Origin: an uncultured Bacteroidia bacterium
GTDB lineage: Bacteria; Bacteroidota; Bacteroidia; NS11-12g; UBA955
DNA length: 45,616 nt
Assembly (NCBI GenBank): GCA_938086785.1
Contig: CALKCM010000018.1
Coordinates: 1-45,616 of the forward strand
Direction: 5' to 3'
Shown: positions 34,527 through 43,234 of the stretch, one piece after another
Position numbering within the stretch: the first letter of the stretch is position 1
Layout: each line of letters begins with the position of its first letter
The notes under the pieces: generated by a model
The model's database searches: none
The model's input: only the letters and a program-made list of their open reading frames with translations
What the model was told of the DNA's origin: nothing
Program-made: the position numbers and the translations under genes

Positions 34527-36134
34527 ATGTTAAGGCTGAGTCTTGCAATGGTTATTTTGCAGATTTTTTCCTGTTCGTTTGTGGGGGAGCAAGCAGAGAA
34601 CGTTGAAGAGGTAGAGAAAAACGAGGTTTTTGGAACTTTATTGAATACGAGTTTTGATCTTATTGAAAAAGATTCCATTGATAAGGCGCTGTACTTATTG
34701 GATTCTGCTAAGAATTTGGATTGCCTCAAATCCTCACTAGGTATTTGCTATAATACTATTGGACTTTGCCATGACAAAAAAGGAGATTTACATGAAGCCT
34801 TAAAAAGCTATGCGCATGCAAGTTCTATTTTTATAGAAATTGATGACTCCATTGGCTTGGCTCAGACTCAAATTAACTCGGCCAGTTGTTATAAGATCAT
34901 GGGTATTTATGATCGTGCAATAATGTTAGCTATTTTCTCTGAAAGGTATCTTCGCAGAGACACAAATCACTTTAAAGAATTGGCTATTGTCTATAATCTT
35001 ATTGGAAATATCCATACTGAAAATGCCAATTTTGCATTGGCTATGGATTATCATAAACGATCCTTGGAGTTACGTTTAAATAGAGGCAAGGCTTTAGGTA
35101 TCACTGTTGCTCCCTCTATAAATAATTTAGGTAATTGTTATTTTAAGCAAAATATCTTGGATACAGCTTTACTGTATTTCAAGGAGTACAGGGTGCTGGC
35201 AGAGGGTATAGGAAGTCAGCGAAAATTAGCACGCTCTTATTTAAATATGGCGAAAGTTTATCTTAAACAAAATAAATCTCAACGCGCCATTGATGCCTTA
35301 AGTAAATCTGAAATAATATATACAACGCTGGGTTATAAGCCTGGCCTACTTAATGTTCACTTATTAAAATCTAAGTATTATTTGAAAAGCAATTCAATCT
35401 TGGCTCGACTTGAGGCCTTGGAAGCTTTACGTATGGCTAATGTGTTAGATCTAGGTAGAGAAAAGTTACAAGCGTTGAAAATACTTGAAGAAATTATGGG
35501 AGCCAATAAATTGTATTCCAAGGCCTATAATTATGCGCAACAGTATTATAAGTTAAAGAACGATTTAGAAGGAAAAGAACAGCTTAGCAAAATATACTCG
35601 TATGAAATTGCAGCACAGTTGGATCAAAAAAATATTGAACTAATTGATTCTAAAAGGAAAAGAGATTTAAGCGAATTGAAGAATAAACAAAGTATTCAAG
35701 AAAGAAATTTCTTTATAATACTGGGCTTACTAACTTTTTTACTGTCTACAGTTATGATTTATAGATATTATGATAAGAAGCGCTTTGTGGAAGAATATTT
35801 TGCTTCTAATACTGGAGTGATATTGAAATCAGGAAAGAAAATTTTATTTGAGCATATCCATAAGGTAGAAACTTTGAGAAATGATCTCATCTTATTCTTA
35901 CATCAGAATAAGAAAATTATAGAAAGGGGTACAACACTAAAATCTTTTAGTACCCATTTACCTAAGATACAATTTGGAAGACTGCAGCATGGAATTATTG
36001 TTAACTTTAGTGAAGTTGACAAAGTGCTAAGAACACGAATTCAATTTAAAGGTGAAACCATTAATATAACGAAGAAGTACAAAGAGGAATTTCTGGATCA
36101 ATGGGAATCATTTAAAGAAACGCGAAAAGCATAA
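34527..36134 (+). CDS. Membrane TPR protein with LytTR-like DNA-binding domain
   Basis: 535 residues. The N-terminus is a signal or lipoprotein signal (MLRLSLAMVILQIFSC). Residues ~40-360 hold about seven tetratricopeptide repeats (e.g. YNTIGLCHDKKGDLHEALKS, YNLIGNIHTENANFALAMDY). A helical stretch leads to a membrane segment (~394-415, NFFIILGLLTFLLSTVMIYRYY) and a cytoplasmic C-terminal domain (~435-535) with LytTR features: a sKKilfehIhkVE start, IERGTTLKSFSTHLP, and FGRLQHGIIVNFSEVDKV. It would be a one-component transmembrane regulator. The frame also offers TTG at 34497. Confidence 0.8.
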   Translation: MLRLSLAMVILQIFSCSFVGEQAENVEEVEKNEVFGTLLNTSFDLIEKDSIDKALYLLDSAKNLDCLKSSLGICYNTIGLCHDKKGDLHEALKSYAHASSIFIEIDDSIGLAQTQINSASCYKIMGIYDRAIMLAIFSERYLRRDTNHFKELAIVYNLIGNIHTENANFALAMDYHKRSLELRLNRGKALGITVAPSINNLGNCYFKQNILDTALLYFKEYRVLAEGIGSQRKLARSYLNMAKVYLKQNKSQRAIDALSKSEIIYTTLGYKPGLLNVHLLKSKYYLKSNSILARLEALEALRMANVLDLGREKLQALKILEEIMGANKLYSKAYNYAQQYYKLKNDLEGKEQLSKIYSYEIAAQLDQKNIELIDSKRKRDLSELKNKQSIQERNFFIILGLLTFLLSTVMIYRYYDKKRFVEEYFASNTGVILKSGKKILFEHIHKVETLRNDLILFLHQNKKIIERGTTLKSFSTHLPKIQFGRLQHGIIVNFSEVDKVLRTRIQFKGETINITKKYKEEFLDQWESFKETRKA

Positions 36135-36297
36135 AAACGTGCATTCAATTTTAATCTAAAATGGATTATTGTTCATCTTCCATACTGTCATGTTCTCACT
36201 CATATGAGTTTATGCATAGAAATAACTTCCTTTTTTGATAGTTTTGATAAATAAGGCATGAATCTATCCTTAAAATAGATGATATTATCCTAAAGCA
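36135..36297. other. Intergenic region with a 12-bp palindrome
   Basis: No gene. ACTCATATGAGT at 36198-36209 is a perfect palindrome, followed closely by TATGCATA. A small ATCTAT/ATAGAT hairpin lies near 36263-36281. Confidence 0.5.
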
Positions 36298-36328
36298 TTG
36301 ATATTATGGTTGATTTGACCTTGCTTTG
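36298..36328 (+). promoter_or_regulatory. Promoter candidate for the small RNA (TTG-N20-TTgcTTTG)
   Basis: TTG at 36298-36300, exactly 20 bases, then TTGCTTTG at 36321-36328: one mismatch (T for A at position 2) from TAnnTTTG. No coding start follows. Confidence 0.55.
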
Positions 36329-36333
36329 AATCA

Positions 36334-36499
36334 GTAAAGGGAACTAAACGTGTTCAGGTTAGTATTAGTTTTGTAGTTGAAATTTTAAGGTATCTAGACT
36401 TTAGTTCCCTTTATTTGTTTTGCCATCTAAATACTATTTGTGTAATAGTATGGTTAATTGAGACTAAACCAGTTTGTTCTAAAGCAGACTGGTTTTTTT
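36334..36499 (+). ncRNA. Candidate structured small RNA, about 165 nt
   Basis: Between a promoter-like element and a terminator, without an ORF (the only ATG, at 36450, is followed by two codons and a stop). A perfect 13-pair stem joins 36336-36348 (aaagggaactaaa) and 36400-36412 across a 51-base loop. A perfect 8-pair hairpin with a 5-base loop is at 36431-36451. A U-tailed terminator hairpin ends it. Both flanking genes end here (TPR-LytTR on plus, methyltransferase on minus), so it is not a leader of either. The size fits 6S RNA or a regulatory RNA, but I recognise no family. Confidence 0.55.
36466..36499 (+). terminator. Rho-independent terminator of the candidate small RNA
   Basis: An 11-pair stem (36466-36476 with 36485-36495, one G-U), an 8-base loop, and seven Ts at 36493-36499. 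The U tract is on the plus strand, so it does not serve the minus-strand methyltransferase gene. Confidence 0.85.
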
Positions 36500-36503
36500 A
36501 CGG

Positions 36504-37268
36504 CTATTTTGTTGCAATGTAAAAGAGGTCGTAACATCCTTCCTTGGCATTTGATATAGTGTAATTATCCATACTTATACCAGAGGTCAGTTGAGTGTTT
36601 TGAGTAAGCAGTTTTTTTCGATTCCAGCGATTAAGAATATCATAAGGAATTTGTAGAGCCCATCGCGGAAGATTATGTTGAAGATTAAAAATATCAAAGC
36701 GAGTAATACGTCTTACGGACTCTTTATTTTTGGTATAATAGTTCTCGACCACTTGGTCGCCAAATACTCCTAGAGCATCCACGGAAGAGTAATACGCTAG
36801 CATGAGCTCTTTAAGTTCTTGAATAAAGTATTCTCTAATATGCCAAGGATTGCGCGTAATGGACATGGGTTTATTTGGTGTTGTTACAATTACCTTACCC
36901 CCCGGTTTTAAGACCCGATGGATTTCTTTCAAAAAGGAATGATCATCCTGCATATGTTCTATGACTTGAAACGTAATTACAAAATCAAAATAATTGTCCT
37001 CTACATTTGAAAAAGGAGGGAATGTTTGTTGCAAGAAGCGCACATTATTAAGCTCCTCAAATGGAATGCCTGGTAAATGTTTGTCTAAGGTAACAAACTC
37101 ATCACATTTAGGGGCTACAATTTCAATACCATAACCCATTCCTGTGCCTAGTTCTAATACTTTTCCGTTTACAATCTCTGCAGCCTTGTGGTAGGCTAAA
37201 ATGCTCCGTTGAAAAACATAATTGTCTGATTGGTCGTGTTGCGAAACGCGTTCTGCCGTTTGTATCAT
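36504..37268 (-). CDS. Class I SAM-dependent methyltransferase
   Basis: 254 residues. VLELGTGMGYGIEIVAPKCDEFVTLDK is motif I with the acidic residue of motif II, DFVITFQVIEHMQDDHSFLKEIHRVLKPGGKVIVTTPN covers motifs post-I to III. The UbiE/Methyltransf_11 type acts on small molecules or sugars; the C-terminal ~90 residues are not recognised and may set the substrate. The start is 1 bp from the pdxA stop, so it is the last gene of pepA-pdxA-methyltransferase. Confidence 0.9.
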   Translation of the reverse strand: MIQTAERVSQHDQSDNYVFQRSILAYHKAAEIVNGKVLELGTGMGYGIEIVAPKCDEFVTLDKHLPGIPFEELNNVRFLQQTFPPFSNVEDNYFDFVITFQVIEHMQDDHSFLKEIHRVLKPGGKVIVTTPNKPMSITRNPWHIREYFIQELKELMLAYYSSVDALGVFGDQVVENYYTKNKESVRRITRFDIFNLQHNLPRWALQIPYDILNRWNRKKLLTQNTQLTSGISMDNYTISNAKEGCYDLFYIATK

Positions 37269-37269
37269 A

Positions 37270-38343
37270 TTAAAAGTTAATTCTAAAACGTTCTCTTTTC
37301 AACTCTCCAAAAGATAGAGGGTTATTGTAATCTTCTATGTGTTGTAATCTATTGTTGTGTAATAGAATGGCCTCGTGAACAGCTGCCTGAAAACTTGTAA
37401 TTGAAGCTTCATTTTTTCCAGCAATATCATAAGCTGTTCCATGGTCTGGACTTGTTCTAATGAGCGATAAACCTGCGGTAAAATTAATCCCGTCATGAAA
37501 GGCAACCGATTTAAACGGAATAAGTCCTTGATCGTGATACATTGCTATTACAGCATCAAAGTTGTGCATATTTCTGCCGCTAAAGTAGGAGTCTGCAGGG
37601 TAGGGCCCAAAAACAAGCTTTCCCGTTTCAAACGTCTTTTCTATGGCAGGTTTTATGATGTCAATTTCTTCTTTACCAATAACCCCACCATCGCCTGCAT
37701 GAGGGTTTAAGCCCAAAACAGCAATTCTAGGCCTGGTTATAAGAAAATCCTCTATTAAACTCTTATGAACGGCATTAATTTTATTCTCAATTAACTCGCT
37801 GGTTAGCGTAGTTGCAATTTTGTCAACAGAAACATGTTCTGTGGCTAAAGCAACTCTAAAGTCATCGGCATATAGAATCATGCAATAGTCATCAGAGCCC
37901 AATTCGTTGGCAATAAAACCAGTATGGCCCGTAAATCCCTCCTGGCTTTCAGCAACAGTACTTTTATCCAAAGGTGCAGTAACAATAGCATCTAAAGTGC
38001 CTCTTTTGGCATCTTCCAGGGCTTTGTTTAACGATTTTAAGGCCTCCGCGCCACTTTCTTTGCTTTGCTTGCCCAATTCGACTCTAAACTCAGCATCGCT
38101 GCTTACGATAAGACTCAATTGTCCGGGTTTTGCGTTTTTTGCTTCGTCTATAATATGGTATTTAAACTCCAGCTGTTTATAGATTTTTTTCAAAAAATCA
38201 ATGGGTTTGGGATTGCAGTAAAGAACCGGCGTACAGTACTTATATATGTATTCATTGGAAAATGTACGAATAATGAGTTCCATTCCAACTCCATTTAAAT
38301 CGCCGCAGGTTATCCCTAAAATGGGTAGTTTCTTATTTTCCAT
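37270..38343 (-). CDS. pdxA: 4-hydroxythreonine-4-phosphate dehydrogenase
   Basis: 357 residues. It makes the pyridoxal phosphate precursor from 4-phosphohydroxythreonine. GITCGDLNGVGMELI starts the protein, TAPLDKSTV and GFTGHTGFIANELG form the substrate site, and LGLNPHAGDGGVIGKEE, MYHDQGLIPFKSVAFHDGINFTAGL and RTSPDHGTAYDIAGK give the metal ligands (His in HDQG and DHGT). It overlaps pepA by 11 bp and is followed by the methyltransferase. Confidence 0.96.
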   Translation of the reverse strand: MENKKLPILGITCGDLNGVGMELIIRTFSNEYIYKYCTPVLYCNPKPIDFLKKIYKQLEFKYHIIDEAKNAKPGQLSLIVSSDAEFRVELGKQSKESGAEALKSLNKALEDAKRGTLDAIVTAPLDKSTVAESQEGFTGHTGFIANELGSDDYCMILYADDFRVALATEHVSVDKIATTLTSELIENKINAVHKSLIEDFLITRPRIAVLGLNPHAGDGGVIGKEEIDIIKPAIEKTFETGKLVFGPYPADSYFSGRNMHNFDAVIAMYHDQGLIPFKSVAFHDGINFTAGLSLIRTSPDHGTAYDIAGKNEASITSFQAAVHEAILLHNNRLQHIEDYNNPLSFGELKRERFRINF

Positions 38344-39727
38344 GCTGTATGCTCTTAAAGTAGTGTAACATTAAACGAACGCAAACTCCTGTGCCTCCTT
38401 TGGTATGATAATCTTTGGTTCCATGCAAAAATGCCATTGGAGCTATATCAAAATGCAGCCAGGGGTAATCGATGAAATTCTTAAGAAAAGCACCAGCACT
38501 TTGAGCGCCACCGCCTCCTTTACCTAAATTCTTCAAATCGCTGATATCTCCTTTCATTTCATCTTCATATTCTGGCCATATGGGTAACTCCGCCAAACGC
38601 TCGTAGGTATGCTCTCCAGACTCCTTTACTTTATTTTTTGTATCGTTAGATGCAGTTCCCATTACAACGGTTCCGTATTCACCAACTGCTGCTGCTGCCG
38701 CCCCTGTTAATGTGGCAAAATCAAATACATGGATGGGATCATATTTTTTAGCATAAGCCAATGCATCGCATAGGATTAAGCGTCCCTCGGCATCTGTATT
38801 TAATACTTCTACGGTATGACCGCTATAGGTTGTGATAATATCTCCTGGACAAATGGCGTTTTCTCCTGGCCTGTTATCTGTAGCAGGCACCAAGCCAATA
38901 ACCCATAATGGCATTTCTTGCTTGGCAATTCCATATAAACTAGCTGCAACTACTGCAGATCCACCCATATCGCTTTTCATAAAGTCCATGCTTTTGGGCG
39001 TTGGTTTTAAACTTAAACCGCCGGTATCAAAAACAACTCCTTTTCCCACGAGTACATAAGGTTTATCGTTTATTGCATTCTCTGGTTTGTATTCCATAAT
39101 GCTAAAGGTAGGAGGCTCCTGACTCCCTTTATTCACTGCGAGTAATCCGCCAAATTTTTGGCTTTCTATTTTAGATTCGTTCCATACCTCAACACTAAAC
39201 CCCGCTTCTTTACCCAAGCGTGTAAATTCTTCCGAGATCGTTTGCGCATTTAAAGCACTCACCGGTTCATTAACCATGTTTCGGGCAATGTGAACGGAAT
39301 CTACTCCAATTTTAGTATGCTCAAATTCTTCTGATCCTTTCCCCGAAAATGTGACCTGGTCATTACTCATGGTAAAAGTCGATTTTTCGGATTTATGAGT
39401 ATCAAAGGAGTAATTGCTCAACATAAACCCTTCAGAAAGGGCTAGAGCCAACTCAGGATTAGCCGAGATGTTTGAAAATTTAACCTTCTCCACTTTTTCT
39501 GCTTTGCACAAGTTAAAAAGCTTTGCTCCGTTTTTTCTGGCTTTTTCTAACTGAGTAGAATCAACTGAATTAAGAATCTCCAGGGCATAAAACCCTTGCG
39601 CATCATAGGCATGCGCTGATGAAACATCGCCTACACATTTCTGACTAAAATAAGTGGCGATGTGGTCTGGTAATTCACCCTTGGGTAAATCATCCATATG
39701 GTTAAGTATATATATGGTACTATTCAT
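38333..39727 (-). CDS. pepA: Leucyl aminopeptidase family protein (M17)
   Basis: 464 residues. The C-terminal catalytic domain has VGKGVVFDTGGLSLKP (metal and lysine), MDFMKSDMGGSAVV, VPATDNRPGENAICPGDII and the hallmark NTDAEGRLILCDAL. These supply the two-zinc site of cytosolic leucyl aminopeptidases. The N-terminal domain is divergent, as usual. It is probably a peptide-turnover enzyme in the cytoplasm. It heads the pepA-pdxA-methyltransferase unit, with a one-mismatch -7 box (TAaaTTcG) near 39738-39745. Confidence 0.92.
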   Translation of the reverse strand: MNSTIYILNHMDDLPKGELPDHIATYFSQKCVGDVSSAHAYDAQGFYALEILNSVDSTQLEKARKNGAKLFNLCKAEKVEKVKFSNISANPELALALSEGFMLSNYSFDTHKSEKSTFTMSNDQVTFSGKGSEEFEHTKIGVDSVHIARNMVNEPVSALNAQTISEEFTRLGKEAGFSVEVWNESKIESQKFGGLLAVNKGSQEPPTFSIMEYKPENAINDKPYVLVGKGVVFDTGGLSLKPTPKSMDFMKSDMGGSAVVAASLYGIAKQEMPLWVIGLVPATDNRPGENAICPGDIITTYSGHTVEVLNTDAEGRLILCDALAYAKKYDPIHVFDFATLTGAAAAAVGEYGTVVMGTASNDTKNKVKESGEHTYERLAELPIWPEYEDEMKGDISDLKNLGKGGGGAQSAGAFLKNFIDYPWLHFDIAPMAFLHGTKDYHTKGGTGVCVRLMLHYFKSIQHGK

Positions 39728-39800
39728 TTTACTGCTGCGAATTTAATTTATACAGAGTGTTTAGCACAGCTCTATGGATAAAAAACCTCATCTAAGCGAT

Positions 39801-41144
39801 TTATTCTTGTTTCTCAACTAATTCTAGATTTTCATCGCCCAACTCATAGGGCGTATACGTAATAATAAACTGAAACATTTCATCGGTAGCCCTCATGCTG
39901 CTTCCTCCGTAATCATTGCGTTCTCCAACCAATTGTGGAGGATCAAATGGATTGTTTGGGTTTTGTGAGGTATTATCATATACCCCTTCGGCAATGATTG
40001 TACTTCCTTTAGGTATTTTGACCATTTTTGGGAAAGTATAAAAATATTGCCATCGAAAGTCCCATCTTGGAATGCGAATGAGCCGAATCGTGTCTCCGTT
40101 TGGTTTTATGGCATAGGCTAAAAAGGACTTTCCTAACATATGCATGTGAGGGTTTATTGTAAGAATGCTAATATCCTGTGTTAAGGTGAATTTGCTCGTA
40201 TGTGTACTAACAGAATTGGGTTTTATTTGAAGGGGAGGCTCAATTTTTCCATTGTTTACCCCATTGGTTCCAAGCATGAGCTCTTGCAACTGTCGTTTAG
40301 GCGCTTGATCTGTAAAAAACAAGTGCAGTTTGCTTTGATCGGTGGTGTTTTTTTTACTGGGTCCAAAATGCATATCATTGCCAACAAAGCTAAATTTTTT
40401 ACTTAATGGAATGGTCCCAATTCCAGGAGGGTAGTGAACGCCAAAAACTCCCGGTAGATAGTTTACGGCACTATGCACACGCAAGGGAATAGAGCCGTCG
40501 TCTTGCAATAAGTCCAGTCGTTCATAATCTTGATTAAACGTACCCAAGCCAATTTCTATCGCTTTTGAGTTAGATATTTTAGATTTTTTAGTATCGTCAT
40601 ACAAGAGTAAATGCCCATTAAAGTGATGCACTAAGTCCGGATTTTGAGGAATAAAATGCACCGATTGTAGGAATTTATTTTCTGGTATTTCACCAGGGAT
40701 CTTCACAATATAAAAGCGATCGGTATAATCGTCTTTCAGTTCTATTTTTGGTAAATCCAAAACCATATCTGGTTTTCGTTTTTCTCTGTCTTGTGGTTTC
40801 CAAATGGGTTCTTTTAATTGTTCCCCTTCAGGCGAGCCCTGTTTTACCCAACGTTGTATGGTATTAATTTCCTTTTGGCTCAGGCCTCTTTCACCAATAA
40901 AGTGGCTGTACTTTTGGTCTGCAGGCCAGGGAGGCATGAACCTATTTGCAGTCATGTATGCAATGGTTTTAGACTTTTTTTTTGCTTGACGGTAGGTAAG
41001 GAGAGAAAATGGTCCTATTCCCTTGGGATTATGGCAACCAGAACAATTTTTGGCTAAAATAGGGGCGATGTCTTTACTAAAAGTGGGTTCTTCCGAACAG
41101 GAAGAGCATAAAATAATGAATAGTAAACTATACCACTTTAACAC
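39801..41144 (-). CDS. Lipoprotein with cytochrome c and copper type II monooxygenase-like domains
   Basis: 447 residues, start GTG at 41144. A lipoprotein-type signal (FIILCSSC) precedes a c-type heme site CSGCH at ~34-38 with a downstream M in NRFMPPWP. The rest resembles the ascorbate-dependent copper monooxygenases (PHM/DBM): LVHHFNGHLLLYD (two adjacent His), a VGNDMHFGP His, NPHMHMLGKSF (HxH) and SMRATDEMFQF (Met ligand region). Heme to copper electron flow is inferred. The substrate is unknown. It is a single-gene unit by spacing. Confidence 0.8.
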   Translation of the reverse strand: MLKWYSLLFIILCSSCSEEPTFSKDIAPILAKNCSGCHNPKGIGPFSLLTYRQAKKKSKTIAYMTANRFMPPWPADQKYSHFIGERGLSQKEINTIQRWVKQGSPEGEQLKEPIWKPQDREKRKPDMVLDLPKIELKDDYTDRFYIVKIPGEIPENKFLQSVHFIPQNPDLVHHFNGHLLLYDDTKKSKISNSKAIEIGLGTFNQDYERLDLLQDDGSIPLRVHSAVNYLPGVFGVHYPPGIGTIPLSKKFSFVGNDMHFGPSKKNTTDQSKLHLFFTDQAPKRQLQELMLGTNGVNNGKIEPPLQIKPNSVSTHTSKFTLTQDISILTINPHMHMLGKSFLAYAIKPNGDTIRLIRIPRWDFRWQYFYTFPKMVKIPKGSTIIAEGVYDNTSQNPNNPFDPPQLVGERNDYGGSSMRATDEMFQFIITYTPYELGDENLELVEKQE

Positions 41145-41148
41145 AGAG

Positions 41149-41156
41149 CAAATCTA
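41149..41156 (-). promoter_or_regulatory. -7 promoter box (TAgaTTTG) for the cytochrome/monooxygenase gene
   Basis: Exact TAnnTTTG, ending 4 bases before the GTG start, supporting that start. No -33 TTG at the usual spacing. Confidence 0.5.
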
Positions 41157-41263
41157 ATTGACAATTCTTGTATTTATATACTGTTGCAGGAAAATCAAAA
41201 ATGCCTAAACATTCCCTTAAAAAAACACGGGTGGTGATGGATGCAAATTATCTGTTATAAACA

Positions 41264-41294
41264 TTGGCACAGACAAAGACATTCCCTAATTTTG
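41264..41294 (+). promoter_or_regulatory. Promoter of thrS-infC-rpmI-rplT (TTG-N20-TAatTTTG)
   Basis: TTG at 41264-41266, 20 bases, then TAATTTTG at 41287-41294, 14 bases before the ATG. Both halves match. The leader is too short for a T-box or a thrS operator. Confidence 0.85.
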
Positions 41295-41308
41295 CATTCT
41301 TTTAAAAA

Positions 41309-43234
41309 ATGAGCATTAATATCACACTGCCCGATGGTTCTGTAAAGTCCTTTGAAAAAAACTCCAGTGCTATGGATATAGCCATGAGTATTTCTGAGGG
41401 TTTGGCCAGAAATGTACTTGCCGCTAAAGTAAATAATAAAGTGGTAGACGCAAGCCTTCCGATTGACTCGGATGCGACAGTTCAATTACTCACCTGGAAC
41501 GATGCAGAGGGGAAGAATACCTTTTGGCACAGCAGTGCGCACTTATTAGCAGAGGCTCTTGAAGCACTTTATCCTGGCATTAAACTAGGCATTGGACCAC
41601 CTATAGATCACGGATTTTATTACGATATTGATTTTGGAGACCAGGTATTTACAAGCGAAGATTTTGCTAAGGTCGAAAAAAAGATGAAAGAATTGGCTAA
41701 AGCCAATAATGCCTTTATTCGCAAACCGATAAGTAAAGCAGATGCAATTTCGTATTTTGAGGAAAAAGGAGATGAGTACAAATTAGATCTTTTAAAGGAT
41801 CTCGAGGATGGGCAAATTACCTTTTATGAACAAGGGGAATTTACCGATCTGTGTAGAGGCCCACACATACCCAAGACGGGTAAAATAAAAGCCATTAAGT
41901 TAATGAGTTTGGCGGGTGCCTATTGGAGAGGAGACCAAGAAAACGCCCAGCTTACGCGCGTTTATGCCGTTACTTTTCCAAAGAAATCTGAGTTGACGGA
42001 ATATCTTGAAATGCTTGAAGAAGCAAAGAAAAGAGATCATAGAAAATTAGGAAAAGAGCTGGAGATGTTCACTTTTGATGATGATATTGGTCCAGGTTTG
42101 CCTTTGTGGCTTCCAAATGGAGCACAGGTAATTGAGAGTTTAGAGGAGTTTGCCAAGAAAACGGAGAACGCAGCCGGTTATGACCGCGTTCGTTCCCCTC
42201 ATATTGCAAAAGAGTCCATGTATTTAAAAAGTGGTCATTTGCCTTATTACGCAGATAGCATGTTTCCACCCATGGATATTGATGGAGAGAAATATTATCT
42301 AAAAGCGATGAACTGTCCGCATCATCACAAAGTATTTAATGCCTTGCCGAGAAGTTATAAGGATCTGCCTATTCGCCTTGCCGAATATGGAACCTGTTAC
42401 AGGTATGAGCAAAGTGGGGAGTTGTTTGGCTTAATGAGGGTGCGTTGCTTGCAAATGAACGACGCTCATATTTATTGTACAGAAGAGCAATTTGAGTCTG
42501 AGTTTAGAGCAGTTAACGATTTATACCTTAAATACTTTGAAACTTTTGGTATAGAAAAATATGTCATGCAGTTTAGCAAGCATGATCCAGCCAAACTAGG
42601 CTCAAAATATGTAAACAACCCCGCTTTGTGGGAAAAGACCGAGAATATGGTTCGAGATGTTCTTATAAAAAGCAACATTCCTTTTGTAGAAGTAGAGGAT
42701 GAAGCGGCATTTTACGGTCCAAAAATTGACGTTCAAGTTTGGAGCGCCATAGGGAGAGAATTTACACTGGCCACCAATCAAGTTGATTTTGCGCAGGCGG
42801 AGAGTCTTGACTTGGAATATGTGACCGAAGATAACGGTAGAGCTCGTCCTATAATCATTCACAGAGCTCCATTAGGAACTCATGAGCGTTTTATTGGCTT
42901 TCTATTGGAGCATTACGCCGGTAATTTGCCCACTTGGTTAGCCCCAAAACAGGCGATAATATTACCTATTAGCGATAAATATGCAAATTATGCCGAAAGC
43001 CTTTGTGAATTGCTTAAAAAGAGCGATATTCGCGCCCTCATTGACACCCGTGCAGAAAAAGCCGGTAAAAAGATACGAGAGGCAGAAATGAAGAAGATTC
43101 CTTACATGCTTATCGTTGGAGAAAAAGAAGCGACGAATGACACTGTAAGTGTTCGTAGGCATGGCGGAGAAGACTTGGGTGAAATGAGTAAAGAAGAGTT
43201 TGTAGAATTAATAAAGAAAGAGGTAGCCGTATAA
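41309..43234 (+). CDS. thrS: Threonyl-tRNA synthetase
   Basis: 641 residues. A TGS domain (~1-60, ITLPDGSVKSFE) is followed by the editing domain (HSSAHLLAEAL, DLCRGPHIP) and the class II catalytic core: GPGLPLWLPNGA (motif 1), MNCPHHHKVF (zinc cysteine), RYEQSGELFGLMRVRCLQMNDAHIYC (motif 2, the QMNDAH variant) and RAPLGTHERFIGFLLEHYAG (motif 3). The C-terminal anticodon domain ends GEKEATNDTVSVRRHGG. It heads the conserved thrS-infC-rpmI-rplT group; the stop overlaps the proposed infC start. Confidence 0.97.
   Translation: MSINITLPDGSVKSFEKNSSAMDIAMSISEGLARNVLAAKVNNKVVDASLPIDSDATVQLLTWNDAEGKNTFWHSSAHLLAEALEALYPGIKLGIGPPIDHGFYYDIDFGDQVFTSEDFAKVEKKMKELAKANNAFIRKPISKADAISYFEEKGDEYKLDLLKDLEDGQITFYEQGEFTDLCRGPHIPKTGKIKAIKLMSLAGAYWRGDQENAQLTRVYAVTFPKKSELTEYLEMLEEAKKRDHRKLGKELEMFTFDDDIGPGLPLWLPNGAQVIESLEEFAKKTENAAGYDRVRSPHIAKESMYLKSGHLPYYADSMFPPMDIDGEKYYLKAMNCPHHHKVFNALPRSYKDLPIRLAEYGTCYRYEQSGELFGLMRVRCLQMNDAHIYCTEEQFESEFRAVNDLYLKYFETFGIEKYVMQFSKHDPAKLGSKYVNNPALWEKTENMVRDVLIKSNIPFVEVEDEAAFYGPKIDVQVWSAIGREFTLATNQVDFAQAESLDLEYVTEDNGRARPIIIHRAPLGTHERFIGFLLEHYAGNLPTWLAPKQAIILPISDKYANYAESLCELLKKSDIRALIDTRAEKAGKKIREAEMKKIPYMLIVGEKEATNDTVSVRRHGGEDLGEMSKEEFVELIKKEVAV

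Noticed and set aside
41145..41308. Threonine T-box or thrS operator
   Set aside because: The promoter is 14 bases from the thrS start, so there is no room for a leader structure.
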